Part shown: in pieces, positions 1 to 5,886 of the stretch
Numbering within the stretch: position 1 is the first letter of the stretch
Layout of the letters: each line of letters begins with the position of its first letter
NCBI GenBank assembly: GCA_964606165.1
Contig: CAZSFQ010000030.1
Location: 1-8,870, forward strand
Length of the DNA stretch: 8,870 nucleotides
Direction of reading: 5' to 3'
Origin: UBA4923 sp964606165
GTDB taxonomy: Bacteria > Bacillota > Clostridia > Saccharofermentanales > DTU023
Notes under the pieces: model-generated
Databases searched by the model: none
What the model was told of the DNA's origin: nothing
The model's input: the letters and a program-made list of their open reading frames with translations, nothing else
Position numbers and translations under genes: made by a program

Positions 1-1002
1 TTCAGAAGCCACCAGGGCATCCAGAACCTGACAGACCAGGAGGCATCGGTAGTGGTAGCGGGTGACCGCGAGAGCCACCAGCGTGATCTTTACAACGCCG
101 TTGAACAGGGCAAGTATCCCAAGTGGACCCTCTTCATCCAGGTCATGACCGAGGAGGAGGCCCGCAAGATGCCCTACAACCCCTTCGATCTGACCAAGAT
201 GTGGTTCAAAAAGGATTTCCCCCTGATCGAGGTTGGTGAGCTGGTCCTGAACAAGAACCCTGACAACTACTTTGCTGAGGTCGAGCAGTCGGCCTTCAAT
301 CCCGCCAACAACGTGCCGGGAATCGGCTACTCGCCTGACCGCATGCTGCAGACCCGCCTTTTCGCCTACGGCGACGCCCAGCGCTACCGCCTCGGCGTCA
401 ACCATCACCAGATTCCGGTCAACGCCCCCCAGGGCGTCCAGCATCCCCACAGCTTCCACCGCGACGGCCAGATGCGGGTGGACGGCAATCTGGGAAGTGA
501 GCTCCATTACGAGCCCAACAGCTACGGCAACTGGAAGGATCACTACAGGGAGGCCGAGCCGGTCCAGGAGGGCGGTGACGTCTACCAGTACGATTTCCGC
601 GAGGACGACCACGACTACTACAGCCAGCCCGGCATGCTCTTCAGGGCAATGAGCCCCGAGCAGAAGCTGGTGCTTTTCGAGAATACGGCCCGCAACATGG
701 GCGACTCGACCCTGCAGATCAAGCACCGCCACATCGTCCACTGCCACATGGCCGACCCCGACTACGGCAAGGGCGTGGCAGAAGCTCTGGGCATCGACAT
801 CAATACGGTCGACCTGACCCCCATGAAGTCGGACAGCCGGGAGGCCTGGGAAAAGGACAAGGCCAGAGGCGCTGACCTCAATGTCCCCACCCAGCCGGCC
901 AATCCCAAGTCAGCCATGGATCTGCCGCCCGAGGGCCGCGACACCAATGCCAAGGATCCGGCCGCCCTTTACAGCTGGGAGGACGACCCCCAGGTCCTGT
1001 AA
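1..1002 (+). CDS. katA: Catalase (haem, monofunctional), C-terminal part; 5' end outside window
   Basis: The enzyme converts hydrogen peroxide to water and oxygen in the cytoplasm. The reading frame is open from base 1, so the 333 visible residues are a fragment; by comparison with Firmicutes KatA proteins of about 480-500 residues, the N-terminal third with the catalytic His and Asn lies upstream. Visible family landmarks are the SHQGIQNL segment at the left edge, DPFD-like YNPFDLTKMW, the LIEVGELVLNKNPDNYFAEVEQ block, and the proximal haem signature RLFAYGDAQRYRLG, whose Tyr (codon 367-369) is the expected haem iron ligand. The GTG at 52 is internal, not a start. The C-terminus follows the small-subunit pattern, ending soon after the DPDYGKGVAEALG segment, so no flavodoxin-like extension of the large-subunit type is present. 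A strong terminator follows the stop. Family assignment is secure; the symbol katA rather than katE is a convention. Confidence 0.95.
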   Translation, partial: FRSHQGIQNLTDQEASVVVAGDRESHQRDLYNAVEQGKYPKWTLFIQVMTEEEARKMPYNPFDLTKMWFKKDFPLIEVGELVLNKNPDNYFAEVEQSAFNPANNVPGIGYSPDRMLQTRLFAYGDAQRYRLGVNHHQIPVNAPQGVQHPHSFHRDGQMRVDGNLGSELHYEPNSYGNWKDHYREAEPVQEGGDVYQYDFREDDHDYYSQPGMLFRAMSPEQKLVLFENTARNMGDSTLQIKHRHIVHCHMADPDYGKGVAEALGIDINTVDLTPMKSDSREAWEKDKARGADLNVPTQPANPKSAMDLPPEGRDTNAKDPAALYSWEDDPQVL

Positions 1003-1042
1003 GGACAAGCTGACAGGGCTGCACCTGGCGGTTATGACAGGT

Positions 1043-1077
1043 CAAGAGAGGGGCGGATCCGCCCCTCTCTTGTTTCT
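1043..1077 (+). terminator. Rho-independent terminator of catalase gene
   Basis: A perfect 30-bp palindrome spans 1043-1072, with GC-rich arms of the form GAGAGGGGCGG folding around a central GATC. It begins 41 bases after the catalase stop and is followed by the T-rich stretch TTGTTTCTT. On the minus strand no comparable T-run follows the hairpin, so it probably serves mainly the catalase, although it also lies just beyond the end of the convergent lipoprotein gene. Confidence 0.85.
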
Positions 1078-1093
1078 TCCCCTTTTCATGCTG

Positions 1094-1918
1094 CTAAGGC
1101 AGGACGGCATCAATCGCCTTTCCCTCCGAGGTCATCCCCGTCACCCTCTTGCCCTGGATGCGGTACCATTCAGGGGCCGACAGGGGGAAATCCGAGGCTT
1201 CTTTCCCGGTCAAAGGACCGGGCCGGGCCATGTCTTTCTCAATGCCGATCGCGCCGTCCTGACCTTCAATGGCAATCATGAAACGGGTGGTCTTGCCATC
1301 GTCCTCCAGGTGGTAGTACTGGCCGGCGAAGCCGTAGGAGGTGCGGACAAATTCGGACCGGAGCTTTTCCCGGCCTCCGAAGGAGGCTGTGAAGATGTGT
1401 CCATCCGCCCCGCTCATGGGTTCACCCACAAAAGACGCGGTGTCCCCGTCCTGGGTATAGGTGAGGATGGACTTACCCTCTTTTCTTTCAAACTTCATGT
1501 CCAGGGCTCCGAAGACTCCCGCCATCTGTCTGGCAGTCGCTTCATCCTCCCAGATGATGGCAGCGGGCCACATCAGGAAGTCAATGACGGAAAAGCCAAA
1601 GAGGGAGAAGACAGCTTCCATGCCTGCGTCGGGCACCTGATTGAAGGCCCCGGTCATCCGGTCGATCAGGACCGACTTAGCAGCCAGGTAGGCTTCATAG
1701 GAATTGCGGAATCCTGAATCCGGATCCACACGGTCGGTTTTCTCGGGGACAATATCTGTTGGTTCGATGGTTTGTGAGGGACTTTCTTTATCTGTCTGGC
1801 CGATCAGGCCGCCCAAGCCGCCCGGAACCAGCTGATCAAGGGAAGGTGTCTTCATACAGCCGGCAAGGAGAAGGCTGCTTACCAATACGGCGGATACCAT
1901 TATCATTATTTTTTTCAT
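1094..1918 (-). CDS. Predicted lipoprotein of unknown function
   Basis: A 274-residue protein starting MKKIMIMVSAVLVSSLLLAGC: a short basic N-region, a hydrophobic core and the lipobox LLAG|C with the lipid-accepting Cys at residue 21. It is therefore expected to be lipidated and held on the outer face of the cytoplasmic membrane. After the Cys comes a Gly/Pro-rich low-complexity linker to about residue 60. The rest is a mixed polar domain with a hydrophobic patch (FSLFGFSVIDFLMWPAAIIW, about residues 105-124) and several short beta-like stretches such as KSILTYTQDGDTASFVG. I recognise no domain family. The ATG is preceded by a modest purine-rich stretch (GGCAGGG) about 9 bases upstream and by a TATAAT box about 65 bases upstream. 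It is convergent with the catalase gene and divergent from the effector-domain gene, so it is probably monocistronic. Confidence 0.8.
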   Translation of the reverse strand: MKKIMIMVSAVLVSSLLLAGCMKTPSLDQLVPGGLGGLIGQTDKESPSQTIEPTDIVPEKTDRVDPDSGFRNSYEAYLAAKSVLIDRMTGAFNQVPDAGMEAVFSLFGFSVIDFLMWPAAIIWEDEATARQMAGVFGALDMKFERKEGKSILTYTQDGDTASFVGEPMSGADGHIFTASFGGREKLRSEFVRTSYGFAGQYYHLEDDGKTTRFMIAIEGQDGAIGIEKDMARPGPLTGKEASDFPLSAPEWYRIQGKRVTGMTSEGKAIDAVLP

Positions 1919-1983
1919 GGGATTTACCCTGCCTTTCCATGATTTCCACTTCAGGCGCCTCTCACGCGGCTTACGCCGTTTCT

Positions 1984-1989
1984 ATTATA
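1984..1989 (-). promoter_or_regulatory. Candidate -10 box for the lipoprotein gene
   Basis: The minus strand reads TATAAT, an exact match to the sigma-A -10 consensus, about 65 bases before the lipoprotein ATG. The position 17 bases upstream reads CCGTTT, a poor -35. The intervening leader includes the small inverted repeat CGGC-TTAC-GCCG at 1967-1978. Only the -10 match supports this call. Confidence 0.45.
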
Positions 1990-2066
1990 GGGCTGCTGAT
2001 CACTCAAAACGGTAACCTGCAGCCAGAACCGTCCAAATAACAAAATAACAGACCATCAGAAATAGG

Positions 2067-2075
2067 TGCTATGAT
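2067..2075 (+). promoter_or_regulatory. Candidate extended -10 promoter for the effector-domain/acetyltransferase operon
   Basis: TGCTATGAT fits the extended -10 pattern TGnTATAAT with one mismatch and lies about 60 bases before the ATG at 2136. No good -35 is seen 17 bases upstream, which is compatible with an extended -10 promoter. The preceding stretch 2035-2065 is A-rich. Confidence 0.45.
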
Positions 2076-2135
2076 GAGGCGGTAAAGTGACAGTAAAAGA
2101 CAGCTCTGCTGCTTCATACGACATGGAGGAAAAGC

Positions 2136-2702
2136 ATGGAAGACTCCTATGACGCCATCTCCATCACCATCAAGTCCCTGCCCGCCCATCGTTTCATGCA
2201 CATCAAAAACCATGAGAGCGACGGCTATTTCGATTTCTGGGACAAGCAGGACAAGGTTCCCGGCCAGGACTGCGACACCATCACCCAAATCCTCGACACC
2301 ATCCAGGGCAAGCTGGACGGCGAAGACCATATCCGGGGCCAATTCAGCGGCCAGGTCATGGCCGGGATTTACGAAAATGACGGACAAAGGACAGAGGCTT
2401 ACGGTGTCCGTCTGCCAGCCGATTACACCGGACCCCTCCCCCAGCCTCTTCTCATGCTGGATGTCCCCCTGGCCGACTATTTGATCTTCGAGCACGGCCC
2501 CTTCGATTACCATAGCGAGGGCGACACGGTCTACCAGCTGCTTCAGGCAGTCATGGAGAGATTCTCCTATGATGATCTTGACTTTGAGCCGGATCACAGG
2601 CCGGGGCGTCTTTCCTACTATTATTTCGATCCCGGCCGTTATGCCAAATATGTCCTGCCCATCAAGCCGAAGGGGGACGAAAACGGCGGCTCGTTATTGT
2701 GA
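2136..2702 (+). CDS. Stand-alone GyrI-like / AraC-type effector-binding domain protein
   Basis: A 188-residue cytoplasmic protein that resembles the C-terminal ligand-binding half of AraC-family regulators of Firmicutes (GyrI-like, SHS2-type fold). Landmarks are PAHRFMHIKNHE (residues 16-27), YFDFWDKQDKVPGQDCDTI (31-49), the block around AYGVRLPADY (88-97), LIFEHGPFDY (116-125) with an acidic residue where such domains often contact a ligand, and YYYFDPGRYAKYVLPIKPK at the end. No helix-turn-helix precedes it: a strong GGAGGA site (2125-2130) five bases before the ATG shows that the protein begins here. In the family, such lone domains bind small, often drug-like molecules or act as hydrolases on them, and the BmrR/Rob/SbmC relatives bind drugs or gyrase. 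The ligand here is unknown. Its stop TGA overlaps the GTG start of the acetyltransferase, so the two are co-translated and probably linked in function. Confidence 0.82.
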   Translation: MEDSYDAISITIKSLPAHRFMHIKNHESDGYFDFWDKQDKVPGQDCDTITQILDTIQGKLDGEDHIRGQFSGQVMAGIYENDGQRTEAYGVRLPADYTGPLPQPLLMLDVPLADYLIFEHGPFDYHSEGDTVYQLLQAVMERFSYDDLDFEPDHRPGRLSYYYFDPGRYAKYVLPIKPKGDENGGSLL

Positions 2703-3151
2703 AAAGGCTTGTGTTCCGTGAAGCGGGGATCAAAGATCTTGATCTTGTCACCGAACTTCTGGCCCGGCTTTTCACCTGTCATGGCCAAGGCGAGCTCCGT
2801 GAGGAAAACCGCCGGATCCTCCAGTCACAGGATGAGATAATTTGGCTTGCCAGTCTGGGAGATACCCCTGTCGGCGCCGCCCACGTCGCCGTCCGGCATG
2901 AATACGTCGAGGGTGCCCCTGAGGGTTGCGTCAGCGGTTACCTGGAAGCCATTTATGTGCTTCCGGCTTACCGGTTCAAGGGGATCGCCCGGCAACTGGT
3001 CCTTCAATGTGAGAGCTGGTCAAAAGAGAAGGGATGCAAGGTTTTGGCATCCGACTGTGAGCTGGACAACCTGACAAGCGAGCGCTTCCATAAGAAAACC
3101 GGCTTTGTGGAAGTGAGCCGTAACATCCATTTTATCAAGGTTTTGGATTAG
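2699..3151 (+). CDS. GNAT acetyltransferase, aminoglycoside 6'-N-acetyltransferase (AAC(6'))-like
   Basis: A 150-residue GNAT-fold enzyme expected to transfer acetyl from acetyl-CoA to an amine in the cytoplasm. The acetyl-CoA pyrophosphate loop is visible as R92-F-K-G95-I-A97 after the strand LEAIYVLPAY. Several segments match the AAC(6')-I group in particular: RHEYVEG (66-72), SGYLEAIYVLPAYR (79-92), the CESWSKEKGC helix (104-113), LASDCELDN (116-124) and SERFHKKTGF (127-136), with length close to that group's usual 145-150. It may therefore modify aminoglycosides, but homologues can have other amine substrates, so resistance is an inference. The GTG start overlaps the upstream stop (GTGA) and has no close Shine-Dalgarno of its own, pointing to translational coupling. 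It ends only 18 bases before the convergent smpB. Confidence 0.85.
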   Translation: MKRLVFREAGIKDLDLVTELLARLFTCHGQGELREENRRILQSQDEIIWLASLGDTPVGAAHVAVRHEYVEGAPEGCVSGYLEAIYVLPAYRFKGIARQLVLQCESWSKEKGCKVLASDCELDNLTSERFHKKTGFVEVSRNIHFIKVLD

Positions 3152-3165
3152 CTGAAAACTTCAGC
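3151..3165. terminator. Small hairpin between convergent acetyltransferase and smpB genes
   Basis: GCTGAA-AAC-TTCAGC forms a perfect 6-bp stem with a 3-base loop, starting at the last base of the acetyltransferase stop. It sits in the 18-base gap shared with smpB. The T-runs on either side are poor (TTTATT on the plus strand), so it could be a weak bidirectional terminator or a chance hairpin. Confidence 0.35.
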
Positions 3166-3169
3166 CAGT

Positions 3170-3640
3170 TTATTCCCGGTGCCCGTCCTTGAGCCTGCGC
3201 TGGATGTCGCGCTCAACGGCGCGTTCCCTGACGGTTTCGCGTTTATCGTGGAGTCTTTTCCCCCGCGCGACGCCGATTTCAAGCTTGACTCTTCCATGGG
3301 AAAAATAAGCTTTCAAGGGCACCAGGGTCATCCCTTTTTGCTGTACGGCGGCTTCAAGCTGAACAATCTCATGTTTGTGGGCCAGCAGCTTGCGGTCCCG
3401 CACGGGATCGGGGTTGAAGCGGTTGCCCTGCTCGTAGGGGCTGATGTGAGCGCCGACAAGCCAGAGTTCACCGCGCCTGACCGTCACGTAGGCCTCGCCG
3501 ATGCTCAAGTGTCCCTGGCGGATTGATTTGACTTCCGTCCCCGTCAGTACCATGCCCGTTTCAAGCCTGCGGACGATGTGGAATTCGTAGCGCGCGCGCC
3601 GGTTCTCGACAATGAGTTTGGTTTTATTATCTTTCTTCAT
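3170..3640 (-). CDS. smpB: SsrA-binding protein SmpB
   Basis: SmpB binds tmRNA (SsrA) and delivers it to stalled ribosomes for trans-translation, which tags the incomplete protein and releases the ribosome. The 156-residue protein is of normal family length. Diagnostic segments are ARYEFHI (16-22), MVLTGTEVKSIRQG (30-43), YVTVRRGELWLVGAHISPYE (51-70), NPDPVRDRKLL (76-86), LVPLKAYFSHGRVKLEIGVARGK (106-128) and HDKRE (131-135), followed by the basic C-terminal tail that enters the decoding site. The ATG overlaps the tsaD stop in the arrangement ATGA, so translation is coupled to tsaD. The tmRNA gene itself is not in the window. Confidence 0.97.
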   Translation of the reverse strand: MKKDNKTKLIVENRRARYEFHIVRRLETGMVLTGTEVKSIRQGHLSIGEAYVTVRRGELWLVGAHISPYEQGNRFNPDPVRDRKLLAHKHEIVQLEAAVQQKGMTLVPLKAYFSHGRVKLEIGVARGKRLHDKRETVRERAVERDIQRRLKDGHRE

Positions 3641-4713
3641 AAAGACTTACCGGCGAACATAAGGTTGACCTCTTCGAGATCTGCCATGGGATGGGCGTTG
3701 AGGTTGGCTCCTGCCCGCCTGCCCGAACGCCAGGCATAGAAACCGGCTGAGGCGATCATGGCCGCGTTGTCGGTGCAAAAGGAAAGGGCCGGAATCGTTA
3801 AAGGAACCCCCAGTCCGTCAGCCATGGCTGTCATGGCCTTCCGCAGTTCCTTGTTGGCTGAGACGCCCCCCGCAATGACAAGGGAACGGTATTGCCCTTC
3901 CAGCAGAGCTTTTCTGGTGTGGCTGACCAGGGTTTGGACCACCGTTTCCTGAAAGGTGGCCGCAAAGTCGCGCAAAGTGCAAGACGCGGGCCAGCTTCTT
4001 CCCTCTTTTTCTGCCTCCTGCATCAGTTGATGGTGGCGGTTGATGGCCGCCGTCTTCACTCCGCTGAATGAAAAGTCGAAAGAATCGGGAAAACGGGTCA
4101 CCGGCAAGGGGAAAGCCTGCCGGTCACCCCCTGCGGCCGCCTGCTCGATCAGGGGGCCCCCGGGGTAACCAAGTCCGATGGTTCGCGCGATCTTATCGAA
4201 GGCCTCCCCCGGCGCGTCATCGCGGGTCCTGCCCAGTACATGAAAAACCGTGTAGTCGGCCACGTCAACCAGGGTGGCGTGGCCGCCCGATACGATGAGG
4301 CACAAAAATGGCGGTTGGAGATTCAGGTCAGCTAAATAGGCCGAGGCTATATGGCCCTCCAGGTGATGAACCGGCACCAGGGGCAGGCCGGCCGCTGACG
4401 CCAGTCCCTTGGCCGCCGCCACACCGACCAGAAGCGCCCCGACAAGGCCTGGCCCATAGGTGACGGCAATGGCGTCCAGGTCTTCCAGGCCTGCGCCTGC
4501 GCTCTTGAGCGCCTGATCCACGACAGGCAAAATTGCCTTCACGTGTTCACGTGAAGCGATTTCCGGAACGACGCCTCCATAAGCTTCATGAAGGTCAACT
4601 TGTGACGCAACAACGCTTGATTCGATCAGGCGTCCGTCGGTGACGACCGACGCAGCGGTTTCATCGCAGGAAGTTTCGATTCCCAAAATTCGTTTTGCTT
4701 TTTCTTTGTCCAT
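3637..4713 (-). CDS. tsaD: tRNA N6-threonylcarbamoyladenosine transferase TsaD
   Basis: TsaD (Kae1/Gcp/YgjD family) transfers the threonylcarbamoyl group from threonylcarbamoyl-AMP to A37 of ANN-decoding tRNAs, working in the cytoplasm with TsaB and TsaE. The 358 residues match the usual bacterial length. Visible motifs are the N-terminal ASKHA nucleotide-fold entry ILGIETSCDETAA (9-21), the metal-binding H117-xxx-H121 in VHHLEGHIAS, the phosphate loop LIVSGGHATLV (139-149), the GEAFDK segment (169-174), the VIAGGVSAN loop (279-287) and the metal ligand D315 in FCTDNAAM. A G-rich site (AGGGGA) precedes the ATG at a normal distance. It overlaps smpB by four bases and diverges from the hydrolase gene. 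TsaB, TsaE and TsaC genes are not in the window. Confidence 0.97.
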   Translation of the reverse strand: MDKEKAKRILGIETSCDETAASVVTDGRLIESSVVASQVDLHEAYGGVVPEIASREHVKAILPVVDQALKSAGAGLEDLDAIAVTYGPGLVGALLVGVAAAKGLASAAGLPLVPVHHLEGHIASAYLADLNLQPPFLCLIVSGGHATLVDVADYTVFHVLGRTRDDAPGEAFDKIARTIGLGYPGGPLIEQAAAGGDRQAFPLPVTRFPDSFDFSFSGVKTAAINRHHQLMQEAEKEGRSWPASCTLRDFAATFQETVVQTLVSHTRKALLEGQYRSLVIAGGVSANKELRKAMTAMADGLGVPLTIPALSFCTDNAAMIASAGFYAWRSGRRAGANLNAHPMADLEEVNLMFAGKSL

Positions 4714-4740
4714 GGTAATCCCCTGCTGTCACCAATCAAT

Positions 4741-4775
4741 GTACAATAGAATGGCGGGCCGGTCTACGATTGTAC
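4741..4775. promoter_or_regulatory. Inverted repeat in the tsaD/hydrolase divergent promoter region
   Basis: GTACAAT (4741-4747) and ATTGTAC (4769-4775) are perfect 7-bp inverted arms separated by 21 bases. Each arm contains a TACAAT -10-like box, one pointing right toward the hydrolase and one left toward tsaD. The rightward box has no good -35. The symmetry may reflect back-to-back promoters or an operator; chance is also possible. Confidence 0.35.
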
Positions 4776-4797
4776 CGCCTGCTAACGACAAGGGCAA
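4769..4797 (-). promoter_or_regulatory. Candidate promoter for tsaD-smpB
   Basis: On the minus strand TTGCCC (4797-4792) and TACAAT (4774-4769) lie exactly 17 bases apart, a fair sigma-A-type match (4/6 and 5/6). The predicted start of transcription is about 50 bases before the tsaD ATG. Confidence 0.5.
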
Positions 4798-4807
4798 GGA
4801 GCAACTC

Positions 4808-5830
4808 TTGATCAGCCGGGGATACATGGCAGAGCGGAGAAAAAAAAGAGCGCGGATCAGGCCGTTTCTGACTGTCCTGGCGCTCCTGCTCGTCTTTGCC
4901 ACCTTGGTCGTCGCAACCAGTCTGGTCAAGGCTGATCGTCTGATGAAAGAAGTTTCAGAACCCATACCGCCCTACGCCACCAATATGCTGCCTTCCTTTC
5001 GTTCCATTTCTTTTTTGTCCGGCGGCGGCCAGATTACCCTCAAGGGATGGCTGGTCAAACCGGAAAGTGAGACAAGACGGGGCACCGTCATCTTCTTCCA
5101 CAATCAGGGGGACAACCGCCTCCCCTTCGGACTTGACACGATCGCCCTGATCAAGGAGCTGTCCCGGCAAGGCTTCTATACCCTGGCCTTCGATCTTCGC
5201 CACAGCGGCGAATCGGAAGGGGGAATGGCTTCCTTCGGTTACGCGGAAAAAGAGGATGTCCTGGCCGCCATGGACTGGACACTTCGCAATCTACCCCAAT
5301 CACCCCTTATCCTTTTTGGCTTCGGGTCGGGCACTGCCGCCATCATGCGCGCTCTTCAGACCCTCGAAGCGGAGAGCAAACAAACAGAAGACGAGGAGGT
5401 TACTGAAGCAGCAGCGGGCCAACTCAATCAGATTGGGGCCATTATTGCCGATTCACCCGCCCGCGACAGTGACGCCTTCATCCGCGCTGCCGTCAGGCAG
5501 GACAACAGGAGCCTCCTGTTCTGGTTGCCCGAACTCACCCCCTACGCCATCCGCATGTCTGTTGGAAAGAGTGAAAGACAGGATTACTTCGCTTACTTTT
5601 CTTCACTCCCCTACCCGGTTATGATCCTGGGCCACGAAAAGGATGACTTCTTGAAAGAGAGCGACTACCGCCCCATGATTGATGAGCGGCTGAGGCTCCA
5701 CCCCGAAAGAACGGGCACTCACTTTCTTCCCGGGACAGGCCATCTGAAAGCTTACATCGAAAATCCTGACGCCTACATGGATTCGCTGATCATTTTTCTT
5801 GACCGCTGGTTTCCGGCATCCGCCAAATAA
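4808..5830 (+). CDS. Membrane-anchored alpha/beta hydrolase-fold protein
   Basis: A 340-residue protein with a basic N-terminus (ERRKKRARIR), one transmembrane segment at about residues 19-40, and an alpha/beta hydrolase domain that should face outward. Fold landmarks are the oxyanion-loop strand TVIFFHNQGDNR (93-104), the DLRHSGESEG segment (129-138, like DxRGHGxS), the nucleophile elbow LFGFGSGTAA (169-178), IIADSPARDSDAF (212-224), the acid-bearing strand PVMILGHEKDDF (270-281; D279 or D280) and the catalytic His in GTGH312. The elbow is odd: the third position of GxSxG is Gly173, with Ser174 one place later. The acidic insert at about 188-202 is also unusual. The substrate is unknown. I chose the TTG at 4808 because AAGGAG (4796-4801) stands six bases before it; the ATG at 4826 with only GGGGA nearby is the alternative (334 residues). 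Confidence 0.78.
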   Translation: MISRGYMAERRKKRARIRPFLTVLALLLVFATLVVATSLVKADRLMKEVSEPIPPYATNMLPSFRSISFLSGGGQITLKGWLVKPESETRRGTVIFFHNQGDNRLPFGLDTIALIKELSRQGFYTLAFDLRHSGESEGGMASFGYAEKEDVLAAMDWTLRNLPQSPLILFGFGSGTAAIMRALQTLEAESKQTEDEEVTEAAAGQLNQIGAIIADSPARDSDAFIRAAVRQDNRSLLFWLPELTPYAIRMSVGKSERQDYFAYFSSLPYPVMILGHEKDDFLKESDYRPMIDERLRLHPERTGTHFLPGTGHLKAYIENPDAYMDSLIIFLDRWFPASAK

Positions 5831-5834
5831 AAAC

Positions 5835-5861
5835 TCCCCGCTCATTGAACGGGGAATTTTT
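5835..5861. terminator. Bidirectional rho-independent terminator
   Basis: TCCCCG (5835-5840) pairs with CGGGGA (5850-5855) around a 9-base loop. The plus strand continues AATTTTTAC, and on the minus strand the hairpin is followed by GTTTTTATTT. It lies between the convergent hydrolase and surface-protein genes and can end both transcripts. Confidence 0.85.
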
Positions 5862-5886
5862 ACTGCGGGAATGGTTCAGGCGTCAG

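Noticed and set aside
881..1717. A 278-codon plus-strand frame from the catalase end into the lipoprotein region
   Set aside because: It crosses the catalase stop and terminator, is antisense to the lipoprotein, and its N-terminal part is a frame-shifted shadow of catalase.
1919..2135. A lost DNA-binding half of an AraC regulator upstream of the effector-domain gene
   Set aside because: No helix-turn-helix coding remnant is visible in the 217-base gap, which instead holds promoter-like boxes and a strong ribosome site for the short gene.
2004..2597. A 197-codon minus-strand frame
   Set aside because: It is antisense to the effector-domain gene, which has a strong ribosome site and clear family segments.
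3152..3169. A tmRNA (ssrA) gene beside smpB
   Set aside because: Only 18 bases separate smpB from the convergent acetyltransferase, and no tmRNA-like sequence was seen elsewhere in the window.
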